Of a DNA stretch of 46,168 nt, positions 41,612-46,168 are shown piece after piece (positions within the stretch are counted from its first letter, which is position 1; each line of letters opens with the position of its first letter). A program made the translations under genes and the position numbers. The notes under the pieces were generated by a model. It searched no databases. It worked only from the letters and a program-made list of their open reading frames with translations, and was not told the origin of the DNA. Origin of the DNA: an uncultured Clostridia bacterium (GTDB taxonomy: Bacteria > Bacillota > Clostridia > Oscillospirales > Acutalibacteraceae); contig CAMMRL010000015.1 in assembly GCA_946499275.1 (NCBI GenBank), forward strand, positions 1-46,168, given 5' to 3'.

Positions 41612-41848
41612 ATGCAAAAGACGATTCGCAAACGGGTTTATGATACGGAGACTGCGGCGCGGCTCTCCAGCTACAACGTCAGCTTCTACGGCGATCCGGC
41701 GGGATACAGTGAAACGCTGTATAAAACGGAAGACGGCCATTTTTTTCTGCATTTATTGGGCGGCGAGGAATCCCCCTACCCGAAAGAAACCCTCAAGCCC
41801 CTATCCGCCGCCAACGCGGAAAAATGGCTGGCGGACCATGCGGAATAA
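41612..41848 (+). CDS. Small protein of unknown function
   Basis: A 78-residue soluble protein: MQKTIRKRVYDTETAARLSS ... ETLYKTEDGHFFLHLLGG ... LKPLSAANAEKWLADHAE. The pattern of an arginine/lysine start, YDTETA, LYKT..G.FFLH..GG and a PLS..A..WL end is seen in short proteins encoded by many Firmicutes and their mobile elements, without known role. AAAAGGAG precedes the ATG. An in-frame extension to 41501 was rejected. A terminator follows 35 bases later. Confidence 0.75.
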   Translation: MQKTIRKRVYDTETAARLSSYNVSFYGDPAGYSETLYKTEDGHFFLHLLGGEESPYPKETLKPLSAANAEKWLADHAE

Positions 41849-41882
41849 AGAGGGTGCGGCGGATGCCGCATCGCAAAAAGAT

Positions 41883-41912
41883 GGCGGGGACGTTGTTCCC
41901 GCCGGCTTTTTT
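41883..41912 (+). terminator. Terminator of the small-protein gene
   Basis: GGCGGG and CCCGCC pair around a GACGTTGTT loop, followed by GGCTTTTTT. Confidence 0.7.
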
Positions 41913-41933
41913 GTACCACGTTGCCGCGCAATA

Positions 41934-43346
41934 TTATAAGATTGCCAAAACAATAAAATTCAGCACAAACAGCGCCGTGGCAACCCATAGAATCGGGTGG
42001 ATTTCCTTGGCCTTCCCACGAACCGTCTTGACGATGCAGTAGAACAGGAAGCCGGCCGCGATGCCATAAGAAATGCTGTAGCAAAGCGCCATGAAAATGC
42101 CTGCAAAGAAGGCCGGGATTGCTTCCTCTATATCTTCCCACTTGATCTCTTTAAACGCGCTGAGCATCATGATGCCCACCGCAATCAGGGCGGGGGCGGT
42201 CGCTGCAGACGGAACCGCGCTGACCAAGGGGGCGAAGAAGATGCTGACAAGGAAAAGCAACGCCGTAACCACACTGGTCAAACCGGTACGTCCGCCGGCG
42301 CCGATACCGGCGGCGCTTTCCACATACGTTGTGGTGTTGGAGGTACCAAAAATGGCACCGATCGAGGTGGCGACTGCATCCGCACACAGCGCCCGGTCCA
42401 TTTTCGACTTGAACCCGTTGCTGCCCTCCAGAGCTTCCTGGTCCTCTTTGCTGAATATCCCCGTCTTCCGTCCGGTACCGATAAAGGTGCCGATCGTGTC
42501 AAAGGTATCCGAAAGACTGAAGGCGAAAATCGTCATCAGCACCAAGGGCAGCTTCGACACATCCGAGAACAGCGAAAGCATCCCCTCCGAGCCGAACGCC
42601 GCGCCAAAGGTGGTGGGGAGCTGCTGGAAGGCATCTATAAAGCTTATCGGGGTGCTGCCCATGGTGGTCAATCCCATCGGGATACCCAAAAGCGCCGTTA
42701 CCACAATGCTGATCAAAATGGCGCCCTTCACCTTCAGGACCAAGAGGACCAGCGTCAGCACCAGGCCGATCAGGGCCAGCCATACCGCGGGGGTATTCAG
42801 CGTGACGATCGCCGGAACCGCACTGCTGTTGGCAACCACCGTTCCACTGTCCAGCAGGGTATAGGTGCCAGGATCGGAGGTAAACTGAATCAGGCCGGCG
42901 TTTTTAATGCCGATATAGGCGATGAAAATACCAATACCGCCGCCAATCGCATTCTGCAACCCTTCCGGAATGGATTTGATAATCAACTTACGGACCTTGG
43001 TAACGGTGATAATGACGTTGACAATGCCGCAGATAAATACCATAGCCAGCGCCTGCTGCCAAGTGAATCCCAGGCCAAAGCATACGGTAAACACGAAAAA
43101 CGCGTTCAGCCCCATACCGGGAGCCTGTGCATAGGGTACATTGGCAAACAAACCCATAACCAAGGTGCCGATTACCGATGCAATAATCGTCGCCAGGAAA
43201 ACGGCGCCCCAGGGCATCCCTGTTTGTGCCAGCATGTTCGGATTCACGATAATAATGTACGCCATCGCGAAAAACGTTGTAATACCCGCGACAATCTCTG
43301 TGCGTACATTCGTACCGTTCTCCTTCAGCTTGAAGAACTTGTCCAT
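41934..43346 (-). CDS. NCS2-family purine permease (PbuG/AzgA type)
   Basis: A 470-residue polytopic permease with 12-14 membrane helices. The N-terminal NGTNVRTEIVAGITTFFAMAYIIIVNP and MGLNAFFVFTVCFGLGFTWQQALAMVFICG, and the SDTFDTIGTFIGTGRKTGIF and GTSNTTTYVESAAGIGAGGRTGL segments, are hallmarks of AzgA-like hypoxanthine/guanine/adenine transporters. The substrate within purines is not resolvable. It has a strong promoter and an ~95-base leader; I found no purine riboswitch in it. GAGGAGG precedes the ATG. Confidence 0.93.
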   Translation of the reverse strand: MDKFFKLKENGTNVRTEIVAGITTFFAMAYIIIVNPNMLAQTGMPWGAVFLATIIASVIGTLVMGLFANVPYAQAPGMGLNAFFVFTVCFGLGFTWQQALAMVFICGIVNVIITVTKVRKLIIKSIPEGLQNAIGGGIGIFIAYIGIKNAGLIQFTSDPGTYTLLDSGTVVANSSAVPAIVTLNTPAVWLALIGLVLTLVLLVLKVKGAILISIVVTALLGIPMGLTTMGSTPISFIDAFQQLPTTFGAAFGSEGMLSLFSDVSKLPLVLMTIFAFSLSDTFDTIGTFIGTGRKTGIFSKEDQEALEGSNGFKSKMDRALCADAVATSIGAIFGTSNTTTYVESAAGIGAGGRTGLTSVVTALLFLVSIFFAPLVSAVPSAATAPALIAVGIMMLSAFKEIKWEDIEEAIPAFFAGIFMALCYSISYGIAAGFLFYCIVKTVRGKAKEIHPILWVATALFVLNFIVLAIL

Positions 43347-43440
43347 TTTTTTCCTCCTCTTTTTCCGCTTTTAAAGTCAGCCAAACCCCAACAAAAGTGC
43401 GTTTCCCGCTGCAGGGAACAAGCGGGGAATGAATAGTTCC

Positions 43441-43469
43441 AGTATAGTTGAAAAATAAGGAAAAATCAA
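43441..43469 (-). promoter_or_regulatory. Promoter of the NCS2 permease
   Basis: Minus-strand TTGATT, 17-base spacer, TATACT, in an AT-rich block 95 bases before the ATG. Confidence 0.82.
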
Positions 43470-43542
43470 GTTCTCGTACAAAGTTTGTTCATAAATTTTG
43501 AAATTCCGCGAATTTTGTCCTTGAACCATCGATTCAGGAAAA

Positions 43543-43674
43543 TTATGGGTTCCATTTGTGCCCCCGATGATGATGCTTTTTACCGGCGGCATGCCGCTTT
43601 GATGGGAAAAGCAAGAGGAAGGCCGCCGTGCCGATACAATAAAGGAAGGCGCCGCAGAAGAAGCCCTTCCACAA
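43543..43674 (-). CDS. Possible very small membrane protein (TTG start, or remnant)
   Basis: A minus-strand frame without ATG stays open from 43801 to a TAA at 43543. Its end reads WKGFFCGAFLYCIGTAAFLL ... FPSKR then a His/Lys/Arg-rich tail (AAGKKHHHRGHKW), which looks like one membrane helix with a basic cytoplasmic end. A TTG at 43674 preceded by GGAAGG would give 43 residues, but the spacing is too short to be convincing. It could be the end of a decayed gene. Confidence 0.25.
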   Translation of the reverse strand: MWKGFFCGAFLYCIGTAAFLLLFPSKRHAAGKKHHHRGHKWNP

Positions 43675-43841
43675 CGCCTTCCATTGCCGCAGGCCGTCCA
43701 GGGGAGCGGCGACCTTTGCGACGTATATTACAAACCGCCGGGGAGAGCGGCTGCAACCGTATTGAATAGGGATATGGCCCGTTCCAAAGGAGAAAGGTCA
43801 AGCCCGTTCGGCTCCTTCCCCCTCTCTTTCATACTTGTCGG

Positions 43842-44207
43842 TTACGCGGAGCGGCGGCCCGCCTTGGCCGCATGGGGAAGCGGACGGGCGACTGGCAGTG
43901 TCACAATCGACTCCGCCCGCTCGGCCGCGGCCTTGCGGCGGCGGATACGGGCACGGCGGCGGGCTACCGCCGCATCCTGCCGCATAGCGCCGAAGCAGCA
44001 GAGCAGGATGGCCAGCCGTAAAACCACCAGAACCGCGGTGAGCACGGGGAAAAGGGACGGGGTGAGCGCCCCGGCGGCAATCCCTTCCATCACCGCGCAG
44101 ACAAGGGGAAGCAGCGCCATGCGCCGGGTGCTTATCCGCACCGCCTTGTTAAACATATAAAGGAACATCCCGGTCATCGCCACAATGCTGCAAAGACTGA
44201 GGATCAT
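43842..44207 (-). CDS. Small membrane protein behind LexA-type boxes (candidate SOS effector)
   Basis: A 121-residue protein with three hydrophobic segments (about residues 2-20, 30-48, 52-72), a CC pair near 69 and then a strongly basic cytoplasmic tail (VARRRARIRRRKAAAER). I do not recognise the family. GGAAGGGATGG precedes the ATG at 44207. Its promoter is flanked by two LexA-like operators. In other Firmicutes, small membrane proteins under LexA control (YneA, SosA and similar) inhibit cell division during DNA damage, so this could be an analogue, but no sequence relation is visible. Confidence 0.7.
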   Translation of the reverse strand: MILSLCSIVAMTGMFLYMFNKAVRISTRRMALLPLVCAVMEGIAAGALTPSLFPVLTAVLVVLRLAILLCCFGAMRQDAAVARRRARIRRRKAAAERAESIVTLPVARPLPHAAKAGRRSA

Positions 44208-44248
44208 TGTCGACCATCCCTTCCATTATGAAGCTTAAACATCCGTTC

Positions 44249-44262
44249 GGAACATGTGTTCG
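44249..44262. promoter_or_regulatory. LexA-type box 1
   Basis: GGAACATGTGTTCG differs by one base from the Gram-positive SOS box CGAACNNNNGTTCG. It lies just downstream of the -10 of the minus-strand promoter, where a bound repressor would block transcription. Confidence 0.6.
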
Positions 44263-44278
44263 ATATCGGTGTACCCTT

Positions 44279-44306
44279 ATTATACACAACCCAGGCGAAA
44301 TTGCAA
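44279..44306 (-). promoter_or_regulatory. Promoter of the small membrane protein gene
   Basis: Minus-strand TTGCAA, 16-base spacer, TATAAT, lying between the two LexA-type boxes. Confidence 0.75.
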
Positions 44307-44320
44307 GGGGTTTTGCAGAA

Positions 44321-44344
44321 AAAATCGAACATCGGTTCGATTTT
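44321..44344. promoter_or_regulatory. LexA-type box 2 within a 24-bp inverted repeat
   Basis: CGAACATCGGTTCG (44326-44339) matches CGAACNNNNGTTCG exactly. The symmetry extends to 10-base arms (AAAATCGAAC / GTTCGATTTT). It lies upstream of the -35 of the minus-strand gene and 7 bases upstream of the -35 of tex, so it could serve either. Confidence 0.7.
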
Positions 44345-44351
44345 CTTTGGA

Positions 44352-44380
44352 TTGCAACGCGGGTCAAACCATGTTATACT
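44352..44380 (+). promoter_or_regulatory. Promoter of tex
   Basis: TTGCAA, 17-base spacer, TATACT on the plus strand, about 40 bases before the tex ATG. Confidence 0.8.
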
Positions 44381-44421
44381 TTATGTTAATTAATTTGCAG
44401 TAAAAGCGAGGTTTTGCATCC

Positions 44422-46168
44422 ATGAATATACCCGCCGTACTGGCGCAGGAATTCCATCTGCGCCCCGCCCAGGTGGAAAATACCCTCAAGCTCATCGACG
44501 ACGGCAACACCATCCCGTTTATCGCCCGGTACCGGAAAGAAATAACCGGTTCGCTGGACGACCAGGTGCTGCGCGAGCTGTCCGAACGGCTGGCCTATCT
44601 GCGCAATCTGGATGAGCAGCGGGAAAAAGTCCGCGCGGCGATCGAGGAACAGGGTAAGCTGACCGACGAACTCGCCGCCGCGCTGGACGCCGCCGCCACC
44701 CTGACCGAAGTGGAGGACCTCTACCGCCCCTACCGGCCCAAACGGAAAACCCGCGCCTCCATCGCGAGGGAGAAGGGCCTGCAGCCCCTGGCCGACGCAA
44801 TTTACGCGCAGGACAAACGCTCCCCCGCCCCCTTGGAAATGGCGGCGGCCTTTCTATCGGAGGAAAAAGGCGTGGCGACGGCGGAGGAGGCGCTCCAGGG
44901 CGCGCAGGACATCCTCGCGGAACAGATTTCGGACGACGCGGGAATCCGCCGCCGACTGCGGGTGGTCTGCATGGCGAACGGCGAACTGGCCGCCAAAGGC
45001 GCGCAGGACGACCTCGGCGTGTATGAAATGTATAAAGAGTTCCGGGAGCCGCTGCGGAAAATCGCGGGGCATCGCGTCCTTGCGGTGAACCGCGGCGAAC
45101 GGGAGGGGATCTTGAAAGCCGGAATCGCCTTTGACCGGGAGAAAGGCGTATCCATCACCGCTTCCACCCATGTCAAGGAGGGATCGCCCTGCACCGAAAC
45201 CGTTCGGGCCGCCGCGGAAGACGCCTACGACCGGCTGATCTTCCCTTCCATCGAACGGGAACTGCGCAACGAGCTGACCGAACGGGCGGACGAAGCGGCG
45301 ATTAAGGTGTTCTCCCTCAACCTGCGCCATCTGCTGATGCAGCCGCCGGTCAAGGGGAGGGTCGCCCTCGGCCTGGACCCGGGATACCGCACCGGCTGCA
45401 AGGTCGCGGTGGTGGACGGTACCGGCAAGGTGCTGGACACCGGGGTGATCTACCCCGCCCCGCCCCACAACAAAACGGCGGAAGCCAAAGCCATCCTCAC
45501 CCGGCTGATCCAAAAGCACGGGGTGCAGATCATCGCCATCGGCAACGGCACCGCCTCCCACGAAACCGAGGTGTTCGCCGCCGGGCTGATCAAAGAGTTG
45601 GACTGCGGCCTTTCCTATATGGTGGTAAGCGAGGCGGGCGCGTCGGTGTATTCCGCTTCCAAACTGGCGGCGGAAGAATTCCCCGACTACGACGTTTCCC
45701 TCCGCTCGGCGGTATCGATCGCCCGCCGGCTGCAAGACCCGCTCGCGGAGCTGGTGAAAATCGACCCCAAAGCCATCGGCGTTGGCCAGTACCAGCACGA
45801 TATGCCGCAGAACCGGCTGTCCGAAGCGCTCGGCGGCGTGGTGGAAGGCTGCGTAAACGCGGTGGGCGTGGATTTGAACACCGCTTCCGCCTCCCTGCTC
45901 GCCCGGGTGGCGGGGGTCAACGGGACGGTGGCGAAAAACATTGTGGCTTACCGGGAGGAAAACGGCGCGTTCCTCACCCGGGCCGCATTGAAAAAAGTCC
46001 CTAAGCTCGGCCCGAAGGCGTTTGAACAGTGCGCGGGCTTCCTGCGGGTGCCGGAAAGCAAAAACGCGCTGGACAACACCGCCGTGCATCCCGAAAGCTA
46101 TGACGCGGCGAAGCTCCTCCTCGCCCGCTGCGTGGCGGCCGAGCAGGACGTGGAAAACCGGACCCTGG
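44422..46168 (+). CDS. tex: Tex family RNA-binding transcription accessory protein (C-terminus outside window)
   Basis: 582 codons are present and the frame runs off the window; full Tex is ~710-780 residues. Seen in order are the N-terminal helix-rich domain (MNIPAVLAQEFHLRPAQVEN ... NTIPFIARYRKEITGSLDD), the RuvC/YqgF-like domain (LGLDPGYRTGCKVAVVDGTGKVL, near residue 318) and the helix-hairpin-helix domain (GVNGTVAKNIVAYREENGAFLTRAALKKVPKLGPKAFEQCAGFL). The C-terminal S1 domain would follow outside. Tex binds nucleic acid and affects transcription; its role in Clostridia includes toxin gene expression. The start is the ATG at 44422. Confidence 0.95.
   Translation, partial: MNIPAVLAQEFHLRPAQVENTLKLIDDGNTIPFIARYRKEITGSLDDQVLRELSERLAYLRNLDEQREKVRAAIEEQGKLTDELAAALDAAATLTEVEDLYRPYRPKRKTRASIAREKGLQPLADAIYAQDKRSPAPLEMAAAFLSEEKGVATAEEALQGAQDILAEQISDDAGIRRRLRVVCMANGELAAKGAQDDLGVYEMYKEFREPLRKIAGHRVLAVNRGEREGILKAGIAFDREKGVSITASTHVKEGSPCTETVRAAAEDAYDRLIFPSIERELRNELTERADEAAIKVFSLNLRHLLMQPPVKGRVALGLDPGYRTGCKVAVVDGTGKVLDTGVIYPAPPHNKTAEAKAILTRLIQKHGVQIIAIGNGTASHETEVFAAGLIKELDCGLSYMVVSEAGASVYSASKLAAEEFPDYDVSLRSAVSIARRLQDPLAELVKIDPKAIGVGQYQHDMPQNRLSEALGGVVEGCVNAVGVDLNTASASLLARVAGVNGTVAKNIVAYREENGAFLTRAALKKVPKLGPKAFEQCAGFLRVPESKNALDNTAVHPESYDAAKLLLARCVAAEQDVENRTL

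Larger units (their letters stand above)
43347..43841. other. Region between the NCS2 permease and the LexA-flanked gene
   Basis: It holds the permease promoter (43441-43469) and an open minus-strand frame at 43543-43801 described separately. The rest shows no gene or repeat. No terminator for the gene at 43842 was recognised. Confidence 0.5.

Noticed and set aside
41997..43436. 479-codon plus-strand frame opposite the NCS2 permease
   Set aside because: Antisense shadow; rich in Arg/Gln/His with no motif, and it crosses the permease promoter.
43347..43445. Purine riboswitch in the NCS2 permease leader
   Set aside because: The leader lacks the conserved loop sequences of purine riboswitches; only a small hairpin (CCCGC ... 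GCGGG) was seen.

Overview
The window is a high-GC chromosomal segment from a spore-forming Clostridium-class Firmicute, most likely a gut Oscillospiraceae/Ruminococcaceae member. This is inferred from the S10 ribosomal operon order, a proofreading-less PolA, sporulation genes (two CotF-type coat proteins, SpoVAE), a GTP-dependent PEP carboxykinase, and strong sigma-A promoters with AGGAGG ribosome binding sites. There is no prophage, insertion sequence or CRISPR array.

Layout. 1-6523: minus-strand S10 operon (rpsJ-rplC-rplD-rplW-rplB-rpsS-rplV-rpsC-rplP-rpmC-rpsQ-rplN-rplX-rplE, the last cut by the window edge), with a ~370-nt leader holding terminator-like hairpins. 6563-10608: a MerR/TipAS regulator with a 19-bp-spacer promoter, a QueT transporter behind a structured leader (candidate preQ1 riboswitch), and PEP carboxykinase. 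10701-16422: minus-strand operon polA-GNAT-phosphatase-rimI-tautomerase-tsaD. 16453-23807: plus-strand dihydrouridine synthase, a heterodimeric ABC exporter with one degenerate ATP site, a GNAT, and an ECF sigma factor with a 370-residue C-terminal extension. 23991-26180: split transketolase. 26328-26594: a solitary 5S rRNA gene with its own promoter and two terminators. 26644-33878: minus-strand run from phosphohexomutase through a membrane protein, prmA, tcdA, rsmE, a cyclase and two paralogous membrane proteins. 34086-36800: a lipoprotein, a perfect 52-bp palindrome, an orphan MacB/LolD-type ATPase, and a nucleotidyltransferase/HEPN pair whose nucleotidyltransferase has lost its catalytic motif. 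36832-36990: tRNA-Arg(CCT).

37000-39430 is a decayed zone: an AraC regulator lacking its N-terminus, a C-terminal scrap resembling nitrogenase-like component 1, a frameshifted flavodoxin, and the membrane-anchor end of a surface protein. 39538-41445 carries sporulation genes, with the first coat gene's ribosome binding site buried in an inverted repeat. 41612-46168 holds a small conserved-looking protein, an NCS2 purine permease, a small membrane protein flanked by two LexA-type boxes (a candidate SOS effector), and the start of tex.

Much of the window serves translation: ribosomal proteins, 5S rRNA, tRNA, and modification of tRNA (TsaD, TcdA, Dus, queuosine precursor uptake), rRNA (RsmE) and ribosomal proteins (PrmA, RimI). 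The most unusual material is the S10 leader, the LexA-flanked membrane protein, the sigma factor with fused C-terminus, the catalytically dead MNT/HEPN pair and the decayed nitrogenase-like locus.
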